In this document: piece by piece, positions 19,116 through 26,552 of the stretch
How the letters are laid out: the number at the start of each line of letters is the position of its first letter
How positions within the stretch are numbered: the first letter of the stretch is position 1
DNA from: Granulosicoccus antarcticus IMCC3135
GTDB taxonomy: Bacteria; Pseudomonadota; Gammaproteobacteria; Granulosicoccales; Granulosicoccaceae
Assembly (NCBI RefSeq): GCF_002215215.1
Contig: NZ_CP018632.1
Span: forward strand, 5,762,501 to 5,826,500
Length of the DNA: 64,000 bases
Reading direction: 5' to 3'
Program-made: the position numbers and the translations under genes
Notes under the pieces: model-generated
What the model was told of the DNA's origin: nothing
The model's database searches: none
Seen by the model: the letters and a program-made list of their open reading frames with translations, nothing else

Positions 19116-19843
19116 ATACCAACAGGCGACACACTGTCAAGACGCGTCAAATCAATCTGCAGTGGCGTGACTGACACATAGCCGTCTCGCACTGCGCCAA
19201 AATCAGTGCCCGGGCCATCATCGGCAACGTCTCCGGCAGCACCAATCCAGAAAACGGTTTCACCCCGTGGGCTCAGTTGTTTAATCGATTGCTTGGACGG
19301 ATGCCGGGTTCCTAATCGTGTCGCACGCAAACCCGCCAGCTCATCAAAGGGAAGATCCGGCACATTGATGTTGAGTATGGTGTCCATCGGCAATGGCACC
19401 TCTTTCAAATGAGCAACCAGATTGCGGGCGACCCGCGCGGCAGTTGCATAGTGCTGCGGCTCATGCGAGGCCATCGATATCGCCAGCGCTGGATGCCCCA
19501 GATGCCGCCCTTCGATAGCGGCTGCAACTGTCCCTGAATACAAAACATCGTCCCCCATATTGGGCCCGTCATTAATGCCGCTGACGACCATGTCCTGCGA
19601 CTCGTCCAGCAGACCGCTGAGCGCTATATTCACGCAGTCAGTAGGGGTTCCTTCCAGCGAATAAATATCTGCCTCATGCCGGCGCGCATGCACGGGATGC
19701 GATAATGTCAACGAGTTGCTGGCACCACTGCGATTCCTGTCGGGAGCAACAATAGTGGCTATCCCCAGCGTCTTCATCGACTCATGCAGTGCTCGAATAC
19801 CGGGGGAGAGATATCCGTCGTCGTTCGCAATGAGAATCCGCAT
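19094..19843 (-). CDS. surE: 5'/3'-nucleotidase SurE
   Basis: Metal-dependent phosphatase acting on nucleoside 5'- and 3'-monophosphates, linked to stationary-phase survival. The N-terminal metal site NDDGYLSPGI (Asp8, Asp9) is intact, as are GASNSLTLSHPV and VVSGINDGPNMGDDVLYSGTVAAA. The length of 249 residues is normal. It is the first gene of surE-pcm-nlpD-rpoS, overlapping pcm. The product begins MRILIANDDG directly at the ATG. Confidence 0.97.
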   Translation of the reverse strand: MRILIANDDGYLSPGIRALHESMKTLGIATIVAPDRNRSGASNSLTLSHPVHARRHEADIYSLEGTPTDCVNIALSGLLDESQDMVVSGINDGPNMGDDVLYSGTVAAAIEGRHLGHPALAISMASHEPQHYATAARVARNLVAHLKEVPLPMDTILNINVPDLPFDELAGLRATRLGTRHPSKQSIKQLSPRGETVFWIGAAGDVADDGPGTDFGAVRDGYVSVTPLQIDLTRLDSVSPVGMWLESLL

Positions 19844-19931
19844 GAGAGGGTTTTCTTTACATGTAGTTGTAGTTAATTAACAGTAAATTTAGTCCGCATT
19901 GGCATTTAAGCAACTGCGAAATTGCAATAAA

Positions 19932-20897
19932 ATGAAACGCATGTCGATTATCCAAAGCAGTTTTTCCCCTCCGGGCTGGTTAAGCAACCCTCATTTACAG
20001 ACAATCATTGCCAGTCAGTGCCTCAAGCCAGCGCCGGTCGAATCCGACCATGAGCGCCTTGAGCTACCTGACGGTGACTTTCTGGATATCAATCTGGGCA
20101 GGCATCCTGGAGAGCTCGTGGCGATCTTCCATGGCCTGGCCGGCAGCGTGAATAGCAGCTATATCCGCGGCGTCTTCCAGACATTGCAACAAGCCGGATT
20201 CCGCCCGGCATTAATGCATTGGCGCGGATGCAGTGGCGAGCCCAACCGTCTGAAACGCGCATACCACTCCGGTGCCAGCGACGATATCGACTGGTTCGTC
20301 AACTATCTGTCGCAGCGATTCCCGAATACCCGTCTCTATGGGCTTGGCTATTCCCTAGGTGCCAATGCCTTACTCAAATACCTGGGCGAATCAGGCTCGC
20401 ACTCACCTCTGTCAGGTGCCATGGCTGTCTCTCCACCTCTGGTATTGCAAGAAGGGGCCAACAAGCTCAATCGGGGAACTGCAAGGCTGTACCAGAGGCA
20501 TTTGCTCAGGCTGATGCGCAGACAACATGAATACAAGCGTATTCTCTATCCCGATCTGGGGCTACCCGTCGCAAGCGACGCACTTGACAGTCTTTGGAAA
20601 TTCGATGACGCCATCACCGCGCCTTTGCACGGCTTCAAGGACGCAAATGATTATTACCAGCGCTGCAGTGCTCGTCAGTTTCTACCGGCAATTGACATAC
20701 CTACGCATATACTGGGGGCGTCGGACGATCCCTTTTTCACGCCAGCAATACTGCCAGAAGCAGATGAGTTAAGTAACAATACAACTATGGAGCTATCGAG
20801 TAAAGGCGGCCATGTTGGTTTTCTTGATGGTCGCAAACGCTGGCTGGACTCTCATGTGGCTGGTGTTCTGGACAGCTTCAGACAGTCTGGGAATTGA
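19932..20897 (+). CDS. Alpha/beta hydrolase of the YheT family
   Basis: A serine hydrolase with an alpha/beta fold, in the YheT/ABHD family of putative lipid esterases. The family N-terminus WLSNPHLQTI is present. The nucleophile elbow is GLGYSLGANALLKYLGE, the acid is likely in ILGASDDPFFTP and the His in GGHVGFLDG. Natural substrates are not established. The frame can be extended upstream to a TTG at 19899, but ATG 19932 or 19941 is more plausible; neither has a strong ribosome site. It is divergent from surE and overlaps the convergent phosphatase gene by 20 bases. Confidence 0.88.
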   Translation: MKRMSIIQSSFSPPGWLSNPHLQTIIASQCLKPAPVESDHERLELPDGDFLDINLGRHPGELVAIFHGLAGSVNSSYIRGVFQTLQQAGFRPALMHWRGCSGEPNRLKRAYHSGASDDIDWFVNYLSQRFPNTRLYGLGYSLGANALLKYLGESGSHSPLSGAMAVSPPLVLQEGANKLNRGTARLYQRHLLRLMRRQHEYKRILYPDLGLPVASDALDSLWKFDDAITAPLHGFKDANDYYQRCSARQFLPAIDIPTHILGASDDPFFTPAILPEADELSNNTTMELSSKGGHVGFLDGRKRWLDSHVAGVLDSFRQSGN

Positions 20898-21528
20898 TGG
20901 TCCGAACCATCCATTCACCACTCGTCGAATACTCCAGCCTGCAAAGCGTTGCCGGGTCCACGCGAAAATCCATGGCTCGTGACAAAGGCCAGCCCAGACA
21001 TAGACACATCAGCGCTCGAATACTGCCACCGTGCAGAACCGCCACCGCTGACTGCATGGAATCTCCTGCCAGGCTCGCTTGAACCTCCTGCAGCCAGTTG
21101 CCACAGCGTTGCGCCTGTTGGGCGAATGTTTCGCCATTGGGTGGCGATCGGTTGACCCAGTCCTCTCCCCACTCGCGCATTCGCTCTTCATGCTGTTCGT
21201 GTACCTGCGACCAGGTAAGACCTTCCCAATCGCCAAAATCAAGTTCCACCAGACGCTCATCAAACATGATATCGGGAAAACCCGAGGCAGCTTCGGGCTT
21301 CAAGGATAGTTGCCGTTGACGCAACAGCGCCAAGGTTTCACGGGTCCGCTGCAAAGGGCTGCAATACCAGGCGTCTACGTGCCAGTCAGGACCCAGCCCC
21401 TCAGCCAGCAACACAACAGCCTCACCTCCTCTTTCAGATAATGCAATGTCCGATCGACCAGCGACACCACCATTGTCATGCCAGACGGTGTGACCATGGC
21501 GTATCAGATCGAGTGTTCTCAATGCCAC
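20878..21528 (-). CDS. cobC: Histidine phosphatase, probable alpha-ribazole phosphatase CobC
   Basis: Phosphoglycerate-mutase-type phosphatase that would dephosphorylate alpha-ribazole-5'-phosphate or the cobalamin phosphate in the last steps of B12 assembly. The phosphohistidine motif is LIRHGHTVW near the N-terminus; the second His is in VLHGGSIRAL. I choose GTG 21528, which has GGGGG seven bases upstream and overlaps the cobS stop by 10 bases; the longer frame to 21594 would overlap cobS by 76. The cobC assignment relies on its position after cobT-cobS, because this superfamily is hard to tell apart by sequence. Confidence 0.85.
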   Translation of the reverse strand: MALRTLDLIRHGHTVWHDNGGVAGRSDIALSERGGEAVVLLAEGLGPDWHVDAWYCSPLQRTRETLALLRQRQLSLKPEAASGFPDIMFDERLVELDFGDWEGLTWSQVHEQHEERMREWGEDWVNRSPPNGETFAQQAQRCGNWLQEVQASLAGDSMQSAVAVLHGGSIRALMCLCLGWPLSRAMDFRVDPATLCRLEYSTSGEWMVRTINSQTV

Positions 21529-22286
21529 GACAAGACCCCCAGCACGCTCAGGTAGACCGCTACCTCGACCAACTGGTTGGTCGCACCCAGACAATCACCG
21601 GTAATTCCTCCAAAGGTTTTCTCGAAATGCCGTCCGGCCAGCACCGTAACCAGCCAAGCCACTGGCAGTAAAAACAGAATCGCAGGCGACACCCAATATG
21701 CCAGCAGGATCAGCAGCAGGGCTGCCAGAAGTGTGCTTTCAACCAGTCGTCGCAGAGTGACGCCTTCTGCCACCACCTTGTTGGCAGCTTCAGGGCGGGC
21801 ATAGGGCACGAACACCATCAACCAGACACTGCTCCAGCGACTCAGAACATGGGCTGCCACCAGCGCACAGAGACACCATCTGACATCCAGCTGTACCAGC
21901 TCCCACAAACTCAGCAGCTTGATCAACACCAGCAAGATCAGCGCAAGCGAACCGTATGTTCCAACCCGGCTATCTCGCATGATCTCAAGCTTGCGATCAA
22001 TCTGGAAAGCCCCGGCACTGTCAGCCACATCTGCCAGCCCATCTTCATGGAATGCCCCTGTCAGACGTATCGACAGCAGCAACATGAGACCCAAGGCTAC
22101 TGATGCAGGAAACACCTTGAGCAAGAGCGCCAGGCACGTAGCCAGCAACACGCCGATACCGAAACCCACGACTGGAAAATAACGGCTGGAACGAGCCAGC
22201 TCGGCAGGCTCGCCGCTGGCGAGCTTGCCGGTGGGCAGACGCGTAAGAAACATGGTGGCCGTGGCCAGAGCACTTAGCTCCCCCAC
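21519..22286 (-). CDS. cobS: Adenosylcobinamide-GDP ribazoletransferase
   Basis: Integral membrane enzyme joining AdoCbi-GDP to alpha-ribazole (phosphate) to form cobalamin. The family motif TGAFHEDGLADVADSAG at about 76-92 supplies the metal-binding acidic residues. Several hydrophobic segments follow (VLLATCLALLLKVF, LALILLVLIKLLSLW, LLAALLLILLAYWV). The length of 255 residues is normal. The start is a GTG at 22286. It follows cobT by 49 bases and overlaps cobC by 10 bases. Confidence 0.95.
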   Translation of the reverse strand: MGELSALATATMFLTRLPTGKLASGEPAELARSSRYFPVVGFGIGVLLATCLALLLKVFPASVALGLMLLLSIRLTGAFHEDGLADVADSAGAFQIDRKLEIMRDSRVGTYGSLALILLVLIKLLSLWELVQLDVRWCLCALVAAHVLSRWSSVWLMVFVPYARPEAANKVVAEGVTLRRLVESTLLAALLLILLAYWVSPAILFLLPVAWLVTVLAGRHFEKTFGGITGDCLGATNQLVEVAVYLSVLGVLSWH

Positions 22287-22335
22287 AACGTTCTGCCTGC
22301 CAGTGCAGTGGCTGTCAAAGCCCTTCGACTAATGC

Positions 22336-23382
22336 TCATTCGGCCGTGGAAACACCTGCATCGGCAAAGCTTGCCATATCGCATAACACGGCGGCAGCAC
22401 CTCGTAGCAGCGGCAAGGCAAGTGCGGTTGCCGAACCTTCGCCCAAACGCATATCCAGCTGCAACAAAGGCTGCGCAGCCAACTGCCTGAGCGCCAGAGC
22501 ATGGCCTGTTTCGGCCGATTGGTGAGCAAAGAACAGCACATCACGTACAGAGGGCTTGAGCCGACAAGCTATCAACGCCGCCGATGTCACGATAAAGCCG
22601 TCCACAAGCACCGGTAGACGGTGTGCCGGAGCTTCCAGCATCGCCCCGACCAGGGCTGCAATCTCCAACCCACCGGCATTGCGCAAGCATTCCAACGGGT
22701 CGTCAGCCAGCAGAGCATGGCGTTGCATGGCATCGGCAACCACTCGCTGCTTGAGCGACAATTGCGAATTATTCAGGCCCGTACCTCGCCCTGTCACCTC
22801 TGTTGCGCTGGCTCCGCACATCAAGCCTGTGAGGATGGCAGCAGAGGTGGTATTGCCGATACCCATCTCACCCAGCCCCAGACATTTCTGACCCGCCTCG
22901 ACGGCGCGTACCACCGCTTCGCGCCCCACCTGCAGAGCACTATCAAGCTCTTCGTGTGTCATGGCAGCTTCCTCAAGCAGATTCCGGCTACCAGCACGTA
23001 CTTTGGCGTGTACAACTCCCGTCAGCTGTTCAAGATCTGCATTCACACCCACATCAATCACTTCCAGAGACGCTCCCGCCGCAGCCCCCAGGACGCAAAC
23101 AGCGGCACCACCACTGGCAAAGTTCGCCATCATCTGCGCAGTGACCTCCGCCGGGTAGGCACTGACCCCTGCCGCAGTAATGCCGTGATCGGCAGCAAAA
23201 ACAATGATACGAGCCGGATCAACCACGGGCACCACGCTCCCTTGCACGGTAGCCAGCTGCACGGCTACGGCCTCAATCTGTCCCAGAGAGCCCGGTGGTT
23301 TTGTCTTGTTATCCAGCCGCTTGCGAGCATCGGCTGATATATCTGAAACAGTATCAGCTGTTTCACCTTGAAAATTCAACAC
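22336..23382 (-). CDS. cobT: Nicotinate-nucleotide-dimethylbenzimidazole phosphoribosyltransferase
   Basis: Makes alpha-ribazole-5'-phosphate from dimethylbenzimidazole and nicotinate mononucleotide. Signature stretches are LDNKTKPPGSLGQIE near the N-terminus, FAADHGITAAGVSAYP, EMGIGNTTSAAIL and GRGTGL. The catalytic Glu is in RLGEGSATALALPLLRGA near the C-terminus. The length of 348 residues is typical. It begins 5 bases after the PilZ gene ends, implying one transcript of pilZ-cobT-cobS-cobC. The adenosylcobinamide kinase gene cobU is not here. Confidence 0.96.
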   Translation of the reverse strand: MLNFQGETADTVSDISADARKRLDNKTKPPGSLGQIEAVAVQLATVQGSVVPVVDPARIIVFAADHGITAAGVSAYPAEVTAQMMANFASGGAAVCVLGAAAGASLEVIDVGVNADLEQLTGVVHAKVRAGSRNLLEEAAMTHEELDSALQVGREAVVRAVEAGQKCLGLGEMGIGNTTSAAILTGLMCGASATEVTGRGTGLNNSQLSLKQRVVADAMQRHALLADDPLECLRNAGGLEIAALVGAMLEAPAHRLPVLVDGFIVTSAALIACRLKPSVRDVLFFAHQSAETGHALALRQLAAQPLLQLDMRLGEGSATALALPLLRGAAAVLCDMASFADAGVSTAE

Positions 23383-23387
23383 GTCTT

Positions 23388-24020
23388 TTAATCCTCAAAC
23401 GTTACTCGCATGCCCAGCAATCTCCTGACATGTTCATCCACCGCATCACGATCAGCATCGCTCATGCGTACGAACTGGGCGCGATAAGTAGGCTCATCGC
23501 CTCGGGCGACTTCTGGCGCGTCATTACCGGACATGATCACGGCATCGGTACCAATTCGACGACCACTGGGAAACAGTGTCAATGTGATGCCGACCATTTC
23601 GCCAGGTTGCAACAAAGTACGGTCCGAGAACCGCAAACCACCGGCGGACAGGCTCACCTTGTGAGTGGGTTTGGCAGAAGCAGGTTCCCCACCCAGCAAC
23701 AGTTCCCGGATGCGCTCCTCCAGATTATCAATATAACTGGCAACGTCGGGGTAGTCACTTCGGACAACGGCGTAACCCTTGATATCGTACTTGTCACGCT
23801 TGCGTACCGGCACCCGTGCCGAGCTGGGGACTGGCTGCCCAGCCGCCGGCATATCGGCCAGACGCTGCACCTGCAGACCAACGGCATCCTGAACTCGCAG
23901 GTATTGTCGCCTCTCGGGCGAGGTCCGCGGTGGTGTTTCTACCTGATCTGTCATGTTGACTACCTGTGTTGAAGGATCGCTGTCGGCAAGATTCAAGCTG
24001 TTGCCAATAACTCGGAACAT
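23388..24020 (-). CDS. PilZ domain protein
   Basis: A 210-residue protein whose arrangement matches PilZ: an RRQYLR box (RxxxR-like) near residue 37, the VSLSAGGLRF strand around 125, and a C-terminal helix. PilZ domains bind cyclic di-GMP through RxxxR and D/NxSxxG. Here the second motif reads SLSAGG, with Ser in place of the Asp/Asn, so nucleotide binding is uncertain. The start could be ATG 24020 or ATG 23954 (MTDQVETPP), which has AGGT seven bases upstream. Its downstream neighbours are cob genes, an unusual partnership for a PilZ protein. Confidence 0.75.
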   Translation of the reverse strand: MFRVIGNSLNLADSDPSTQVVNMTDQVETPPRTSPERRQYLRVQDAVGLQVQRLADMPAAGQPVPSSARVPVRKRDKYDIKGYAVVRSDYPDVASYIDNLEERIRELLLGGEPASAKPTHKVSLSAGGLRFSDRTLLQPGEMVGITLTLFPSGRRIGTDAVIMSGNDAPEVARGDEPTYRAQFVRMSDADRDAVDEHVRRLLGMRVTFED

Positions 24021-24052
24021 CCCGGGTACATCCTTTGATGTCTGGTTTTCGC

Positions 24053-24058
24053 TATACT
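24053..24058 (+). promoter_or_regulatory. Possible -10 element for tRNA-Arg(CCT)
   Basis: TATACT lies 17 bases before the tRNA 5' end, a suitable place for a -10 box. No good -35 hexamer is found 16-18 bases upstream, so this is a weak call. Confidence 0.35.
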
Positions 24059-24075
24059 GCTGTGCTGTGCCTGCC

Positions 24076-24152
<77 letters not shown>

Positions 24153-24233
24153 TGCACGGCACCTCTGGCAGAACAATTTGCTGACAGCTTCCTGCCCTTG
24201 ATCGGGCAGTCCGCCGTTATGAATGATACTGAC

Positions 24234-25484
24234 CTATTTGGTCTTCTTCTTTTCCAGCTTCTCGAAACCCTGATGTGAAATGGTTTCAGTCTGGTCGAGT
24301 CGTGGATGTGAGGTTCTGAAGGCCTGATCCAGATTCTTTTCCTTGTCCATGGCCAGCAAAGTTGCCTTCAGCGCATGAATCGCTGCCAACACATCGCCGG
24401 TATGTCCAGATTCGGAAATAGTGTGCATATTGCGCGTCGGGAAACCGACTGAGGTTGCCGCACTGTCGACACTGGCCAGTACCGATGCCATGCCATCCGT
24501 ACCCGTGTCGCGACCACTGACGTCAATTTGCACCGGTATTCCCTCTTTGGCAGCGGCCTTCTTGATGCGGGCATTCAACTGTTCACTGACAATGGCTCCG
24601 GTCGTCAATGTGAAGCCCTTACCCATTTCCAGCGGCTGCATGTTGCGATCACCGATACCGGGAGCCGCGACGTAGTCATGGTTGACATCAATCGCAATCA
24701 ACACATCTGGCGCCATTTCTCCGGCGATCACGCGACTACCAAATCGACCGATTTCTTCATGCGATGCAATGGCATACAGCACTCGAATTTTCTTGGTACC
24801 ACCGGCTTCTGCCACTAATCGGGCTACTTCAGCCGTCACAAAGCATCCCAATCCGTTATCCAGATAGGCGCCGTAAAAAGTATCCGGGCTGAAACCTCGC
24901 TTGATGGGTCGGTTCAGCAAGATCGGATCACCTGGCTGCAATCCCAGTCGCTTGATCTGATCAGCCTTGTTTTCACCGTGAATCTGTAGATCCAGATACA
25001 GAGAATTTGGCCGAATACCCTTGTCGCCAGTGCGTTGCGCCGGGTCCGAGAAGTGAATGGCGCCCATGGCTTCGATAGTGCCTCCCGTCAAAGAACGGTA
25101 CTCACCCGGAGTATCAGGATTTTCACTGAATACTGTTACTTCGTGACCCAGCAAGGTGCAAGGCAGGAATGAATCACTATTGATATAGATCTTGCCATCG
25201 CTACCGATTTTTCGTACCTGCATGCGAATCTTGTCTGCATGTCCAACCAGCATGACGCTGAATCGCTCATCCTCGCCGGGATGCGAATCCCAGACGACTC
25301 CCGCGTTGCCGACAAACTGATGCATCGCCCAGCTATCCGGCATGAAACTGTCGAAATAGGGCTTGAGAACCCCTAACGTCATTGCCGACTCGAGCCCGAC
25401 CGGGCTGGGAGCTTTGATAATGTCCCGCATGATCTCAAACTGATCATCCGGCATAGGTTGCAACCAAGGTTTGGCTTTAGGCAT
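24234..25484 (-). CDS. M42 family metallopeptidase (osmoprotectant/endoglucanase-like aminopeptidase)
   Basis: A cytosolic di-metal aminopeptidase of the M42/M20 clan. Metal ligands can be placed: His in VGHADKIRM, Asp in GAYLDNGLGCF, Glu pair in ASHEEIGRFGS, Asp in AIDVNHD and His in SESGHTGDV. The length of 416 residues is slightly above the usual 350-ish, with a basic C-terminal tail ending EKLEKKKTK. M42 enzymes typically form tetrahedral dodecamers that degrade peptides; the exact preference is unknown. The gene is monocistronic as far as visible, between tRNA-Arg and an EamA permease. Confidence 0.88.
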   Translation of the reverse strand: MPKAKPWLQPMPDDQFEIMRDIIKAPSPVGLESAMTLGVLKPYFDSFMPDSWAMHQFVGNAGVVWDSHPGEDERFSVMLVGHADKIRMQVRKIGSDGKIYINSDSFLPCTLLGHEVTVFSENPDTPGEYRSLTGGTIEAMGAIHFSDPAQRTGDKGIRPNSLYLDLQIHGENKADQIKRLGLQPGDPILLNRPIKRGFSPDTFYGAYLDNGLGCFVTAEVARLVAEAGGTKKIRVLYAIASHEEIGRFGSRVIAGEMAPDVLIAIDVNHDYVAAPGIGDRNMQPLEMGKGFTLTTGAIVSEQLNARIKKAAAKEGIPVQIDVSGRDTGTDGMASVLASVDSAATSVGFPTRNMHTISESGHTGDVLAAIHALKATLLAMDKEKNLDQAFRTSHPRLDQTETISHQGFEKLEKKKTK

Positions 25485-25596
25485 GTTATTTGAGATTTCT
25501 GATTTCTGATTGGGAGTTCTAACAGTATGGGGCCAGTATACCTAGCGACAAACCCCTGGAATAAGTTGTGGCGTATCAAATACCTTGTCGGCCCGG

Positions 25597-26511
25597 TCAA
25601 CCCGTCTGCCGAGGGGTTTTACTGCGTTGCCCCACCGCAATGCCTGCAAGAATCAGCGACAAGGCGATCCACATGGCAACTGTCGGCTGCTGAGACAGAA
25701 AAATCCAGCCCCAGAGCATGGCAAACAAAGGAATCAGATACCCCACATTCGACATATAGACCGCCCCGTTTATCTGTACGATCTGGGCGCGCAGCACATA
25801 GGCAACGGCGGTAGGCCCCAGCGCCAGCACCAACAGCGCGCTGAGGGTGTCCGAATGCCAGACCTGCTGCCAGGGCGGGTGCAGTACCAGCAATACAGGC
25901 ACCAGCACAATACAGGCTGCTACCAGGGTACCAGCCACCAACACCAGAATCGGCATACCGGTCAATTGACGAATCAGCAACGACGACATCGAATAGCAGC
26001 AAGCTGCCAGAACGACCGCAAGCATGCCCGAAATACTGCCACTGCCCTGTAACAAACCGTGGCCCAGCAATACAATGACACCCGAGAATCCCAACAACAA
26101 CCCCATGAACTTCTGCCATGTAAACCGGTCATCACTTGTCATGAAATGCGAAAAAAGCAAGGTTGCAAAAGGTGAAGAGGCAAGCAAAATGGCGGTTGTC
26201 GCACTATCAATTCGCAATTGCCCCCAGCCGATCAAGGTGAACGGTATTGCGCTGTTGAGAAGACCGATGCCACCCAGCAGAATGAGCGTACGCCGGGTCA
26301 GATTCACTCCCAACCCCAACCAGCGGCAAATCAGACAGATAATTATTGCAGCGACAACAATCCTGTAAGCAGCAATCGCAACAGGCGAAAAATCAACCAG
26401 CGCGATCTCGTTAAGAAGAAACGAGCCTCCCCATATGGCGGCCGCACCCAGCAAGCGAATATGATCCTGAACCAGCGGTTTTCGGAGACGGTGTTCATTA
26501 AGCTCTTGCAA
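25597..26511 (-). CDS. EamA/DMT family permease
   Basis: A 10-helix drug/metabolite exporter-type permease of 304 residues made of two EamA repeats. The first starts LLGAAAIWGGSFLLNEIAL and the second MLAVVLAACCYSMSSLLIRQL. Many hydrophobic helices follow (GLLLGFSGVIVLLGHGLL, WIALSLILAGIAVG). The substrate cannot be predicted. The start is a TTG at 26511, with no better ATG near; this is uncertain. It is divergent from the GH20 gene, with 41 bases between them. Confidence 0.88.
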   Translation of the reverse strand: MQELNEHRLRKPLVQDHIRLLGAAAIWGGSFLLNEIALVDFSPVAIAAYRIVVAAIIICLICRWLGLGVNLTRRTLILLGGIGLLNSAIPFTLIGWGQLRIDSATTAILLASSPFATLLFSHFMTSDDRFTWQKFMGLLLGFSGVIVLLGHGLLQGSGSISGMLAVVLAACCYSMSSLLIRQLTGMPILVLVAGTLVAACIVLVPVLLVLHPPWQQVWHSDTLSALLVLALGPTAVAYVLRAQIVQINGAVYMSNVGYLIPLFAMLWGWIFLSQQPTVAMWIALSLILAGIAVGQRSKTPRQTG

Positions 26512-26552
26512 GGTAGGGCGTCAACTCGAAAATCACGGATTGGACAGGCATA

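Noticed and set aside
21529-21594. Longer N-terminus of cobC
   Set aside because: It would overlap cobS by 76 bases, and a GTG with a good GGGGG site at 21528 fits the normal protein.
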